Assembly: GCA_013397935.1 (NCBI GenBank)
Contig: VZRN01004184.1
Location: 2,641,507-2,705,506 of the forward strand
From: Dasyornis broadbenti
Taxonomy: Eukaryota; Chordata; Aves; Passeriformes; Dasyornithidae
Length of the DNA stretch: 64,000 nucleotides
Reading direction: 5' to 3'
Part shown: positions 40,844-54,051 of the stretch, piece by piece
Numbering within the stretch: the stretch's first letter is position 1
Layout: every line of letters starts with the position of its first letter
Made by a program: the position numbers and the translations under genes
Notes under the pieces: generated by a model
Told to the model about the DNA's origin: nothing
Seen by the model: only the letters and a program-made list of their open reading frames with translations
Database searches by the model: none

Positions 40844-43800
40844 GGAGAAGCTGCCAGTGTCTAGCAACACGCCTGTGATCTGCACGCTGACCAGAAGCAG
40901 AGGAAACCTTTTGTTTCCTAGTCAGCACCAAGAGCGAGGTAATTATTTTTAATGCACTTTACATCATGTATGACAAGGTCCAAGCCTGCAGCCAGCTTCA
41001 GGGAAGCTGCCAGGCTATGGAGGTGCTAACAACACCCTTGAAAGAAGGCACGTGTCAGAGGTACTGTTAGCCCACATTTCGAAATAAAGAGCAGGAATCG
41101 GACTATGAGAGTAGACTGACTGGCTCTATATTTTCCTACATGTCTTTCCCATACAGAAAACAAGCAAGGAAGTGAGACTCCTAATCTTAATAAGCAGACT
41201 GGAGCTGTTTTAACCAGGAAAGTTCTTTAGGAGATTAAGTATGACCCCAGTCACCATGAACATGTAGCTCAATACTGAACCTTAATTTCCTAGGGCTACA
41301 TCAGCTAATGTCAGACCATCAAATCTTACTTGAATTTACTTTCAGAAATTAAGGTCTTTGAGCACCTTCAACATGAGGCAGACACCAAACAAACACCCTC
41401 CTCCAGTCATGAGCTACTACTTAACAGCATCTTTGAGGTAAGATTTTTCCAAGTAATCAGGTGATAAAGCAGCAGTTTCTAAGGAATAAATCTATGGGAT
41501 GAATTTCTGTAACTTTAAACTATGTTCAGTGTATAGCCTAAGTAATCAGGTGCAAGCAGTAAGGCATGTGTAGATAAAGGTAGGAAAGCTACAGCCTTCA
41601 ATCCACCTCTAACATCATTTCCCTTTCTGAGGTTAAAAATGAGACTGATCTGCTCATCAGTAATGTCTAACATCTTTTCCTAAACTCAGAATGCAAAACT
41701 AGTGTATCAACGCGCTGAATTAATACTCACCAGCACACTAACAAACCCTGTGCTTAGGTGCCTGACTGAGAGACACTGTGAGCGCAGAAATCCCTGGGGA
41801 GCAGAATGCCTCTGAAACATGCTGCTGAGAAGAAGGGATCTGACTGACACCACACCAGAAATACTCTGTCATAAATCTCTAAATAAAACCAAACATGTTG
41901 AGATACAGGTAAATATTGACACTGATAGAAAGGTCAGTATAAAACCAGTAAAGATGATTTGTTACCACTCAGCCAGCCAACATGTCTATATGGGAAGAAT
42001 GAGAGTACAGAGAAGAGGGAAGGCACAAACTTCAAGAAATTCTATGAATTCTGTTGTTTAACATTCAAGTTTGTTAGGTGATTTCAGTGTAACCACAGCT
42101 ATAAAAGCAAGCCTTAACAGCAACATTTCATAGGCAAATGCTTTCACTGCATTCAATGACAAGATGGATTTTGGTATGATAGTAACCATAAACACTTACA
42201 TCTTTTCAACCCCAAAGTTCTGAGGTTTAATGCAAAAAAAAAGAAGAATTTTCCTCAAAATTAAAATAATTCATGTGTATGACCCTCTCTTCAAATGTTC
42301 TGTTTCACATACATACAATGTCAGTGCAAGAAAAAATAAAAACCTAACCAAAGTCTATGACTAAGGATAACTAGGCAAGATATTGAATGAGATTTGATAT
42401 ATCTCTGTCCTTTGGAGCCTGGCTATTCTGGAATGGGGTGTGGCTATACTCCATACTATTGTTGAGGTTGGGGTGGGGCTGGAGTTTTATTCTATTCTGC
42501 AGAACTTTCAGCTGGTTGATGAGACTACTCCTAAAAACCCTAGCGCTAATTTTTACCATGTGCTGAATAACAAAAGTCTTTCTTTTGCTGCATCTTTGAA
42601 TTTACATACAACTGGCTTGACTCTCAACTGTACATATGCAGAATGCTAAAGCTGCTGTAGCAGGGTTTTTCCTGCCTGACAGAGCTGCAGAATAATTTAC
42701 CCAAGTGTCCTCTATATTAACAGGCAGCAGCCCAGTAAATGGAATCAATTTTCAGTACAAAACTAAATGTAAACGAGTACTGGGTGTGTTCTCAGAACTT
42801 CTGCAGAGGTTTGTGTTTCTAAGACTCTACACCACTGGTGAAAAGTGGGCACAAATTACCAGTTTCCAGAACTATCTCATCCTAATCTAAAGTAAACACA
42901 ATAAACCTAAGATTGCAGTGAGGTAGGAGGAAGTCTGCACAGTGTTCTTTTTATCCGTATTCCACCCAAATCCAACCTAGCTGTCTTCCTCGATTTCCTA
43001 CACCACTAAAAGTCAACCTTAGCAAAGGCTAAAAAGGGCAAGTCACCAAATATACAAATGCTCATGCAAACTCTTCTTTTTAGGAAATGTGGCTGCAAAA
43101 ATTATACAGCCATTAAGAACACGTTTGGTGCTGCACGATAAAAAGGATCCTGAAAGAAATAAATACTGTATACTGCTTTACATAGTCCTACATCCCTTTC
43201 TGAATTTCCCAAGTTCTGTCGCATAATCTGCAGTTTTTCTATAGGAAGCAGCACTTTTGTATGCACGTCCCATCTTTCTTCAGACCTTGCTTTTATTTCT
43301 GGGACTATATCTAAAGCGTAAGATAGGATTAGCACGGTTCTGCTGCTAGCACTTGATCTTTGAATTTCAGACCTCCGTTCTTCTTTGCTGTTTCTACCTT
43401 ACTGTAAAACATACATAATGCTGGGTAAACTGTGAATACATAAAAGCAGAACCCACCATTCTGCAAAAAATCAGTCCCCAAGTATAACTTTAGGACCTTC
43501 AAGTACATTTTTTTAAAATGAAGGTAAGCAAGAACTAAAGAACAATAATAAAATGTTTATTAAATAATTATGTATTTATGCATCTTTTAAATTACAAATA
43601 TATGGTTTTCTCACTGCAGTCTAATGACTGGTACACAGATATCCCATAGACAGTTGTTCAGAATTTGCTATCAGTATCAGCTGCATAGCAGGTCCCAATT
43701 TCAGACGGTATTAGTCCTGAAAGACCCATCAAGCTCTAAGAGTGCCCTACACCTGTATGAAATAAAAGAATGATTGCTAAAGGCAAACCCAAGAAATGGA

Positions 43801-45420
43801 GTAAACTGCCTTAGTAAGAACTTAGATTCATACACCGATCTTTCCCCCTGTGTACCCCACGCACATTGTATTAAACATGTGCCAATTCTACTGAAATTTA
43901 CCTGTTTCAGAAGAGTAATACAGAAGCAAAATGTTATTTTCAGCTAACAGTTATAAAGGAATGAATTGTTTAGCTGAAATTTTGAAAATACTTCAAACTC
44001 AAATGGAACACTGTCATACAAAAATTACTAGGAGACCAAACTCTTACAACTTCTGCAACAGTTTCACAAAGGTGTTTTTTATTGAGCAGACATCACTAGG
44101 TTTCATCTATTTCTTTCCTGCCAAAAATCAGGGATATGCTGTAGGTGACCTCAGATTCGCACACTTGAGCTTGTATTACACGGTAAAATAAGGGAATCTT
44201 CATTTCTATACTAACTGTCCAGCTATCTCAGCTCACAGTATATGCAAAGCTGTGCAACTAGAGCAACTGAGCTGTTAAAGATGATAGCAAATGCAGAAAC
44301 AAAAGCCTGAAATATTCTATACATGTACGAGAATACTAAGGCATATATGACTAGTAAAACAGTGTCATAACAGTAAAACATAATAACAAAATGGGCTATA
44401 GATCTCCACTGACATAGTTAACACAGTGGAGCAGTAACTTGTGTGAAAACTAGATTTAATTATCTGAAGTGTTAGAAAACATAGACATGGAAGGGAAACT
44501 AAACAGATATTCTCAGTGCTTGTGTAGCAACTATGAAGCCCTTTTTGGAGGTACACAATAGCCAAATACTTCATGTAGCCAGAGAAAGATGAAATTGAAA
44601 ATCTGAGCCAAGCAAGGCTCTGGGGACACTTTTCAGGTCTTAACACTTCATACATTTTGTTTATGAAAGGTAAGCCCTTAGTATCATATTGGAGAAAATA
44701 GCAATGAATCTTCACAAAACCTAATGGCAACACAAATTCTCTAACACAGAAGACTATTGCCTCCCCCTTCCTTATGCTTTGAAAAGGTATGATACAATTA
44801 AACTGCTGACTGGTAACCTCTTTACATTTGGGTTTAGGTCTTGGCACCCAGTACAGTATATTCTGAATGACCTCATCTCACAGCTACTATTTAAGGTAAT
44901 TAATTATCAGTGTCATTCGTTTACGAGACAGCATCTTAAAGCAAAGTGATTTAGTGGTAATTAAGTTGCTAAGTCACCCTGTAACATGCATGGAAAGTAA
45001 AAAACCTCTATATACCTGATGTGCTCTTGACTTTAGAAATCTAAAAGAGCAGACTAAAAGTTGATTTTAAAACAACATGAACATCCAAGCTTTGGAGCAT
45101 CCAATGGTCAGGGAAGAGAATGGAACATATTTGTTAAGCCTCCAAGAAGTTCAAATCAACTCCCATAAACCAGGGAATTTTCTTTCTTAGACACTATCCC
45201 CACCTCTTGTAGTAAACACACATTGGATGTATTCTTCCCGGGTATAAGCAGAGTGTGTAAAAACACCAAAAGTACAGCTAACAAAGACAAAGAATGATAA
45301 AGCAGGTAAAAAGACGGCAGAAAATGAAAGTATTGTGATATACAGGACATACTAGAAACCTAAAATATAATTTAGAAACAATAAAATAACAGGAAGAAGA
45401 TAATGTGTAATAAAGAATAA

Positions 45421-46193
45421 TTTAAGTTGCAAAAGACCTCAAAGATCAGTAAGTCCAACACTTGACCAATAACCACCTTTTCAATTAGTCATAGCACATC
45501 CAATTACTTCTTGTACAACTCTAAGGATGGTGACTCCACCACTTCCATGGACAGTCTGTTCCAATGCTTAGTAATTCTTTCTGAGAAGAAATTCTTGATG
45601 TCCAAAACAATGAACTTCACCAGGTGCAACTTGAGGCTATGTCCTCTCCTTCTACCTTTTGTTACCTGGAGAAGAGTCTGACCTCCACCTGGCTACAGCT
45701 TCCTTTCAGGCGGTTGTAGAGAGCAATAAAGTCACACTAGAGCCTCCTTTCCTCCAGGTGTACTCCGGCTACCTCAGCTGCTCATCACAGGACTTGTGCT
45801 CCAAACCTTTCCCCAGCTCTGTTCCCCTTCTCTGGACATGCTCCAGAACCTCAATGTCTGTCTTCCAGTACGAGGCCCAGAACTGGGCACAGGGTTTGAG
45901 ATGTAGCCTCTTCAGTGCCGAGTGCAGGGGGACGAACCCTTCCAAACTATTTCTCATAAAAGAAGTATCAGATGTGGTCCTGCTGACCACACTATTTCTG
46001 ATCCAAGACAGGATGCCACAGGCCTTCATGGCCACTTGGACACACGTTGGCTCATGCTCAGCTGCTGTCAACCAGCACCCTAAGGTCATTTTCCGCTGGG
46101 CAGCTTTCCAGCTACTCTGTGCCCCAGCCTGCATCACTGTCTAGACCTGTTGAGACCCAAGGGTAGAACTCAGCACTTGGCCTTGTTGAACTT
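45421..46193 (-). mobile_element. CR1 LINE copy with ORF2 C-terminal remnant
   Basis: About 770 bases of CR1 in minus orientation, same strand as GNAQ. Blocks seen on the plus strand include 'GGATGGTGACTCCACCACTT', 'TGTTCCAATGCTTAGTAATT' and 'CAGCACTTGGCCTTGTTGAA'. The minus-strand frame from 46137 to 45769 stays open for 122 codons and contains 'DIEVLEHVQRR' and 'KGLEHKSCDEQLR', typical of the end of CR1 ORF2 reverse-transcriptase protein. The element is 5' truncated and cannot move on its own. The open frame suggests a fairly young insertion, or chance survival. Confidence 0.93.
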
Positions 46194-46232
46194 TGATGGC
46201 AGAAAAAAGCAATATAGGCAGCAGACTGAAAA

Positions 46233-46260
46233 TACTACTACTACTACTACTACTACTACA
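46233..46260. repeat. (TAC)n microsatellite
   Basis: Nine uninterrupted TAC units, about 40 bases from the 5'-truncated end of the CR1 copy. Uninterrupted arrays of this length are usually length-polymorphic. Confidence 0.95.
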
Positions 46261-47835
46261 TCATAAACACAGCAGAAAACTACTGAGATGAGAGGCTTGT
46301 GCAAGGGAAGACCAAAGAACGCATCTGACATTGACACATACGCTTATCAGACATTGGCACATATGCTTACAAGAGATCTGGTGGACAACAAACCATTTTG
46401 ATTGATACATCAAGTCAGAAGACAATGAGCACTGAGTGCTTGCTTCTGTCTTCCTGCCTTGTGAATCCCAGTAGTAGCTTCTAAGTAATTTGTTTCTTTC
46501 TTTGTGACAGGGATACAATGTTAACAAATTTGTTTAGGTGTTTAACTGATAAACACACATACTATATTTTTGAAACAATGTTTCTTTTATTTCTGTTCAT
46601 TTTTTTTAGTGGACTTACCTGAAAAATGCTCTACTTGCAAGCATAAATATACATAGAGGCTTTTCTAAAGACTCGTATACAGTGATTAACAAATCTGATT
46701 TAAAAGATTTTGCAGAAGCCCATAGTATGAACTATAATAAAGTCACCAAATCTGCAAAAACTCATCGTAAACTGCCAAATATGCTGAGCTTGAGAAATAA
46801 CCAATCAATTAGCCCATGCACCTTTTGCAAGACAATACACTAGGAATTTGTTTTTACAGTTACTTAATGATTATTCCCTACTATTTTTAATGCTACTCAA
46901 AAGATCCACTATGGTGACAATTTAATTAAAAGTAGATCAAAACTATGGTATTCAGCACAATCTGATCTGAAGTAGCATCAGATCATTATTTCTTACTTAG
47001 AAGAGTAAATCTATTTTTAGCCTCTAAGGTAGAATGCACAAAATACATACATTTATTTCAACTTTAAAACCAGAATTTGTTGTGGAAAAAAGTTAGGACC
47101 TATAAATACAAGAAATACAAAATATGAGACAAGCTCTGCTTCACCTTCTACTTAACTCTGCCACCCATTTCAGTACAGAAACAACATGAAAATACGTTGT
47201 TAGTAATGGGTCTCTAGAATTTTCTTTTCACTCTTTATGCATCCTGAAAGTTTTCCTAATGTCCTCCTGGCAGCCATGTTCTGTAAAGTTTAGACTTTCT
47301 TTCCGTAATAGAAAGGCAGTTCAGTATAAAACAAATCCCTTTGTTTAGTACTGTTTAACTCACCACTAAGATTGCAAATGCCAGGGAGGGAAAACTGAAA
47401 ACCTGGAAAATAGAAGTTCTTAGACATTTCAATTCCCATGAATTGTGTGGAGGTCTGCTTTGATTAGACTTCTCAGCATTCGTTACTCTCACACTACATT
47501 AAGTTATTTTTGTTCATCTGGCATTTGTGACTACATGTCAGAAGAGAGTACCTAGAATAGGTTTAACAAAAAATCCACCCCAAATTAACTAACCCTACTT
47601 AGAATCTTACTTTGAGACTTTGAATGATCACAGACTGTCCCTTTGTGAAATAAACCAAGATATAATCCTATAATAGATGTATTCCCCTCTTTAATTCAAT
47701 TTGGTAAATGTATATTCAGCTATGTTTGTGCTGCATATGCATACAAACATGTACACATATAGTACAATAAGCTAAAAAGTAAAAATGACTTTGTTAGAAA
47801 CCGAAAATTGTATTTAGTTGTTCGTTACTACTTAC

Positions 47836-47990
47836 TATTTAGTTGAATCTGATAATTGATATTCCCGTCGTCTATCGTAACACTCCTGAATTCCAGGGTC
47901 ATTCCATAAGCTTCGTATTGCATCTACATATGGGTTCTCAAAACTTGACACCTTCTCTACATCGACTTCTCGAACTAACAGTGCATGAAC
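47836..47990 (-). CDS. GNAQ: GNAQ exon 3 (helical domain)
   Basis: It encodes residues 108-158 and the first two bases of codon 159 of Gq alpha, in the all-helical domain that closes over the nucleotide. After acceptor 'TAATTAG' the frame begins VHALLVREVDVEKVSSFEN and ends CYDRRREYQLSDSTKY before 'TA|GTAAGT'. The exon is 155 nt, matching the known gene. Against the human protein as I remember it, four positions differ: A108V, Q111L, A123S and K133R. Two of these lie in the first four codons, more change than I would expect in so conserved a protein. There is no frameshift or stop. This is the most upstream GNAQ exon in the window, so the coding region is 5'-incomplete here. Confidence 0.97.
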
Positions 47991-49235
47991 CTAATTAAAA
48001 GCAAACAAAACAGTAAAATTTACCTCATTTTCTGTGTTTGCAGACGGTTCATATACAATAAACAAGATTAAAAATTCTTCACATTGGTCATATCACCAAC
48101 ATGGATGTTCAATTTGAAAAATCAAATACTATGAAGATGATTGGGAAGATGAAAAAAGGAGGTAACTTTTAACCTAACATTATAGGGAGTGAAGTTTCTC
48201 TTGGAAAATTATTTTCTTAGCCATCTTTCCTATGGGACCCCAGTAATTGTTACCAAAACATTGAAACAAAGAAAAAATCTAAATGACAGACAGAACTGAA
48301 GAATTCTGTAAGTATACCACCAAATACAAAATGGTCATTAAGATCTAACTACTGCTAGTTCAGCTCTATCATTCCACAGCAAAATCTAGATGGTGTACAT
48401 GACTGTTCAGTTTAATACACTTCTGACAACAGCAGACAACATTTTCCATGGCCTTCTGGGAATATAATGATTTCCCCATTATTTAACAGAAATCTTGTAA
48501 ACATTATTCAATTCTTTGTGGCAAACCAGGTCTCCTACATTTAGGATCTTCTTTGTGGCTTTCTACAAGTATTTTAAAAAAAAGATTCCTGAATAAGAAC
48601 ACTGGAATTTTTGGGAATGTATTTGCTACTGAAATCATGACATCTGCACCTGAGAAGATACTGAAATAGCTACCATGTCTCCTTTAATCCCCTCAGAAAT
48701 CTATGGGCAGGGTTAAAAACTGATTCTGAGTTTCATTTATGCTGGTCTTACTGGCAATACTCTTTTCACCACAATCCATTATATACTTACAAAAGTGTAT
48801 TTTTTTAATATCTAGGTTTCATAATTACAGTCTTCTACTTATTCTCTTTATTATTTCTTATTTTCGTGGTAATAGGAAAATGATGGAATTCCCAAGTTAT
48901 TAGGAGATACCTAATCCTACACAACCTACTTCAAACTTGCTGAAAAAGTTCCAGTAATTCACTACTATTGTTAAGAAAAAGGTTCATACTTTCTCTACTC
49001 TGTGGAATTGCACATTAGATTTGCACAAGACCAGTGAGTTGACATTTCACTGCTGCTGGGTTTTACCAAAATGCTCTAAATTCTCCCGAACTACCACAGC
49101 CATTATGACAACAATAGCAGTTGGCTGAATAAACTGAGTAAATAAAAACATTTAATACCAAATATGTATTTCACTTTTATAGGTACAGAAGGAGGTAAAT
49201 CAGTCATCTTTGTTTGGTTTTTTTTTTTTTTTGTT

Positions 49236-49267
49236 NNNNNNNNNNNNNNNNNNNNNNNNNNNNNNNN
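49236..49267. other. Assembly gap inside a poly-T tract
   Basis: Thirty-two N characters are flanked by T runs on both sides (about 49217-49235 and 49268-49280). The assembler evidently could not cross a long homopolymer, so the true length is unknown. Confidence 0.97.
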
Positions 49268-49476
49268 TTTTTTTTTTTTTGGTAAATCAGTGTAAATCTT
49301 CAGAATGAAACACTAGTCAAATCTCTGAGGACAAGCGTAATCAACCAAAAAGCTTCTGTCTTCTGTAGCCTTTGGATGGAGCAAAAATGACCAGAGACCA
49401 CCCTACACTATTAGAAGTCAGAAGACTGGCCTGTCATCTTCTCCAGGACAATTCATGATCCCATTGAAAAGGGAAG

Positions 49477-49507
49477 GGTAAAGCAACCAAAAAGCAACCA
49501 AAAAGCA
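49477..49507. repeat. Short tandem repeat, 11-base unit
   Basis: Units of the form AAAGCAACCAA repeat about two and a half times. Too short to be more than a local duplication. Confidence 0.6.
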
Positions 49508-50588
49508 CAGGATGTTTTCCAAATGCCCGATTTGTAACAAATACGCCAAGGAAGCCTTCCCATAAACATGTTACAGGAAAAGCCACAGACCTTCTTTTCT
49601 CTTCACTTTTATTTCACTTGTATGTTTGTCTGCTTTGAAAAGCAGGTACCACCTAAGGACTGAAGGGGATAACAACCCCAGAAATCTGATGTTGCCACAG
49701 GCTACTGTAGTCCTGTGACTGAACTGAATTATGAACCAGAAATTGCTATCAAGTCTGAACTTTCTCTCATAAAAACTCTGCAACAGGATTTCAGATCTAG
49801 CTGACAGTCAGATAAAGAAAACCATTGACTGAACTGGAGAAACTAAGACATAAACCATCTGCTTGCTGCCAAATGTCTGCCAATGGTATCTTATTTGTGA
49901 AACTCCCCCAAAATTGAATTAATTTTAACAGACTGATGGACAATGAAAGCAAAGTACACTGAAAAACTACTTCATTGTTTTGTTATACATTATTTATTTT
50001 TATTGCTAAAAACCATTCACTGCCCAACGTTGCGAGCAGGTCACCAGACAAAGTAGGAAAAAGAGAACATTATTGACACAGTTGGAATGGAAAACGTAAT
50101 AAAAGAAGTATAATAGTATCACTTTCCTTAAGCAATGTCTGGCTTATGGATCATAGTATATGACATAAAAAATATGAATGAAAGCTAAAGTTTCAATTTT
50201 ACGCACGAAACAAGTTCAAATTTTCTACAGCAGTGATTTTTGAAAAGCTGCGACCTACCCAGAGACCATATTTAGTAAGTTCATTTCCAAGAATTATATG
50301 TGCAAACATCCAAAATTATAACATCCAAAAATTTATGGGAGATCTCAGAACAGAGACATGAAGTAGCTTCTGATACAAAATGTTTATAATTTAATGGACA
50401 ACTAAATAGTTCCCTGCCCATCCTACCACGCAATTTTCTTTATATTATTATATTAAAATTCTGATATGACTTTAGATGTTCATGAATACAAGACTTCCAT
50501 GTACTTGTCTTAAAACCATGCCACAATTTTCATTAAACATCTCTAATTTAGAATGTTTTACATTTTGTTAAAACATACTAAGACACAG

Positions 50589-51146
50589 CATCAGAGAATA
50601 TCGTGAATTAGAATGGACCCACAAGGATCATGGTGTCCAGCTCTGGCCTTCTGTAGGACACACCAGGAGTCACACCATGTCCCTGAGAGCGTTGTCCAAA
50701 CACTCCTTGAACTCTGTCAGGCTCTGGTGCTGTGACCACTTCCCTGGCGAGCCTATTCCAGTGTCCAATCACCCCCCTGGTGAAGAATCTTTACGTAATA
50801 CCCAGCCTAAACCTCCCCTGCTGAGGAATTTAATCCATTCCCTTGGATTCCGTTCTATAACTGGCCATTATGGAGAAGAGATCAGTGTCTGCCCCTCCTC
50901 TTCTCTCATGATGGAGTTGTAACTGTGGTGAGGTCTCCCCTCAGTCTCCTCTTCTCCAAGCTGAACAGACCAAGCGACCGCAGCCACGCCTCATACAGCT
51001 TTTACTAAAGTCCCTTCAACATCCTCACAGCTCTCCTTTGGACACTCTCCAATAGTTTCATATTCTTTGTATTTTGGCACTCAAAACTGCCTACCAGACT
51101 CAACGTAAGGCCGCCTCAGTGCAGTGCAGAGCAGGACAATCACCAC
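50589..51146 (-). mobile_element. CR1 LINE 3' fragment
   Basis: Minus-oriented CR1 starting with 'ATCAGAGAATATCGTGAATT' and 'GACCCACAAGGATCATGG', with internal blocks 'CTCAGTCTCCTCTTCTCCAA' and 'GCTGAACAGACCAAGCG'. Frames on either strand are broken or are shadows. About 560 bases retained. Same strand as GNAQ. Confidence 0.93.
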
Positions 51147-53867
51147 ATTCTAAAATACCAGCTACAGAAAAAGGATACCACAGCAAATCTGGATAATCCC
51201 AACACTTTTTGGTAGGCTGAACTAAAAAGCAATTAAGGATGTGTATTGTAACACTTAAAGACTGAGAATGCTGCAGCTGTCAGTCAGGCAGTATGTGCTA
51301 TATAGCCATTTACATATACGGCTGCCAAACCCTCACAAAACCTGTTAGAGCAGCATCTTCCTCACCATGGCTACACTTACAACATGAAGATACACACCTG
51401 AAGACATGAAGGGAGAAAGAAGGGTGTATAAAAACCTCTTTGTTCCTTCACAGTGAACGGCCAAAATCTCAGTTGGGTGAACTGAAATCCATCAGAATTT
51501 CAGAATAATTTAGAAGTGGACTCTATGATCACTTTGGTAATGCCATTACAGGGCCTCTCAAATGTTTAAAATACTACACAAACATGCAAATTAAAACAGT
51601 GCATACTCATAATTAAATCATATTTTAATGATTCTATGACCAGATTTGTTATTTGCAAAACATGCCCAAGATTTAAGATATGGAGTAAGCAGATGGTAGC
51701 TGGGCAGGTAAACTCTTCCATGAAAGGGGGAAATTGTATGCCATTTCTGATGAACTACTCAAAAATCTTACATCTCCAGATTACCTAATATAATTGTAGT
51801 ATGGTGGGGCATTTTTTCACCTGCACAGAAGTCTTAGTTACCAAAGTATTTCCAACATTTTGTCTGTGTCTGGTATATAAGGCAATTTACCAGGGACAAA
51901 GTACCATTTCATTAAATTGGCATTTCAGAGACTTTGGGCTTGATGTAAATTACAGACAGAAGTTTGTTTTTCAAAAGCAAAATAAAATGGAAATGTAGTC
52001 TAATATTTTAAATTATTTTATTCAATTTTATTAATAACATTACAGTAATTTCTAATAATCTTTTACTCCCTGTACTACTGGAATATGAAGAAAGAATAGC
52101 TGAAACAAAAGATACCTGCTATTGAAAGGGATGGGGGGAACATCTCACTCCCGCTCTTTGCTACACAAGATTTAAGCTCCACAAGAGATAATGCACTAAT
52201 CTCCTCAACTGCAGTGATGACAGAGGCAAAAGAGAGAAACTTCACCTTTAGAGTTTAGTTATTAATTCTCCTCTTACATTTTTCACTAGAACTAGAAGTT
52301 TCAACTGTAGATATAAACTAAAATATGCAGATTGTTTTGTTAAACAAAAATTATAGGCTCTCCTATCCTCTCTTTTAAAAGTTTCATACCTCTAACTCTC
52401 CAGCCAGATCCTCACGACTTTTGGCTACTTTCTTTCTTAAAAGGTGACATCATTAAGCATTACAACTTTTAAACATCACAACTTTGCTTTTTAAAGGCTG
52501 CATAGGCTGTCACATTCTTCAAATAAATTGGCATGGCTATAAAGCTAAGTTGGACGATGACATTGCTGTGCAAAAACTGAACAGCAGGTTGCAAAAACCT
52601 ATTACAAAAAAACATAACTAGTATTTCCTTCTGTGTGTGTGGTATGTTACATTTGCAAGGGATTATGAATTAGGCATTTTTGTATCTCCTGCTGGTAATA
52701 AATGTAGCACGTTATCTGAAATTTTCACACATTGCTCCTAAACTTGTATAGCTAGTGAATACTTTCCCTGATGTGTGTTGTAAGAATGTGTCACTTTTGC
52801 TGTTGAAGATCCTAGAAACAGAAAGAGCTTTATTCTCTGGAAAACATTTTTGTGTTGTAGAGTTGGGGAAATTCTGCTGCTGACTTTCTGAAACATCTTT
52901 ATCGATCCGCCAACCGCCACATCCTTTCCACTGCTTTAGTAATTCACCTCCAAAGAATTGGTTTTGTCTTGTGAGGAGACTAGATATTCTGCTCTGAAAT
53001 TGCTTTAGTCTGCCAAAACATCCTACTTGTTTACATTCACTTCTAAAATACTTTAAAAAATCCAAACAACCACCCCCCCCGGTTTTATTCTAATTGTAAA
53101 CAATAACTTCAATTACAAGATTAATTTATACATATTTAACTGCTTGATCAGGACTGTATGACATTAATTCACAAGTTCAACTTGTTTTCCAGGCTTTGCT
53201 GAATTCTGTTTTAAAGAAAACAGAGCAACAAATAAAATACAGTCCATGTAAGTAAACAGAGATCCAAAGCATCAGATTGCAAAGTTAATTTGCTAATACA
53301 CTACTGGGTTGAAAAAGTAAACAGTCCAATTACATCATGTTTTGACTTAGTTTTCCAAATGTTACTTTTACTGACAAATTTTTGAAGGTTTTCATCAGCT
53401 GATGAAATTCTGGGATTAACTCTTTGGTTCAGATAAATCCTAAAGATTCCCAAGGATTCAAGGGAATACACCTACTAAAGTTTCGAAATAATTAAAAATT
53501 AATTGCAGCATTTCAGTTCTAACATTGATAATCTGAACATAAAAATAAACCAAATCTATTTCTGTTAAACATAGTCACAACAACCAATTACATCCTCATC
53601 AAGTCCTCACAATTAATAACTGACAAGGCCAAGTAGGCAAAATCTTTTTCTAGTAATACAACTTACATACAAATTTAATTCAAATCTTCAATGACAGAAA
53701 CTTACAAAAACCATTTCCGATTTGAACCAGTGTAAGTGAGAATTGGCAACAAGATCTCCCCTAACAACAGCTTTTGCAGCTAACATGAATTATCCAAATT
53801 ACTGCTCTATCTATAAAAATATAGTATCACCAAATGTTTATAAAAACACATTCAAGCATGGAGCTGT

Positions 53868-53967
53868 AAGCAACCCGGTCTAGTGGAAGATATCCTTGTT
53901 CACAGCAGGGGCGGTTGAAACTAAATGGTCTTTAAGGTCTCTTCCCGGCCATTCTATGCATAGAAAT
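53868..53967 (+). mobile_element. CR1 LINE 3'-terminal fragment
   Basis: Plus-oriented end of CR1: 'CAACCCGGTCTAGTGGAAGA', then 'GGTCTTTAAGGTCTCTTCCC' and a final 'CATTCTATGCATAGAAATC' terminus. About 100 bases, opposite strand to GNAQ. Confidence 0.88.
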
Positions 53968-53992
53968 CACATTTTCAGAAACTGCTCTAAGC

Positions 53993-54051
53993 TTTTTTTT
54001 TTTCTATTTTTCTTTTTTGTGTGTTTTTTGTCTTTTTCTTTTTTTTTTCTC
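53993..54051. repeat. T-rich low-complexity tract
   Basis: About 59 bases, mostly T with C and G interruptions, beginning 25 bases after the CR1 terminus at 53967. Confidence 0.85.

Larger units (their letters stand above)
35753..47835 (-). other. GNAQ: GNAQ intron 3
   Basis: A 12.1-kb phase-2 intron. Donor 'AAATA|GTAAGT' at 47836/47835; acceptor 'TTTATAG' ends at 35753. It contains a poly-A run (38134-38150), a T/G-rich tract (38461-38530), the X-box/CRE patch at about 40730-41060, a large CR1 copy (45421-46193) and a (TAC)9 microsatellite. A 160-codon minus-strand open frame at 44365-44847 has no recognisable similarity and is not called. Confidence 0.9.

Noticed and set aside
44365..44847. 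160-codon minus-strand open frame in GNAQ intron 3
   Set aside because: No recognisable domain, cysteine- and phenylalanine-rich random-looking composition, no splice or promoter context. One open frame of this length is near what chance gives over six frames of 64 kb.
45659..46144. 161-codon plus-strand open frame
   Set aside because: It is the antisense shadow of the CR1 copy at 45421-46193.
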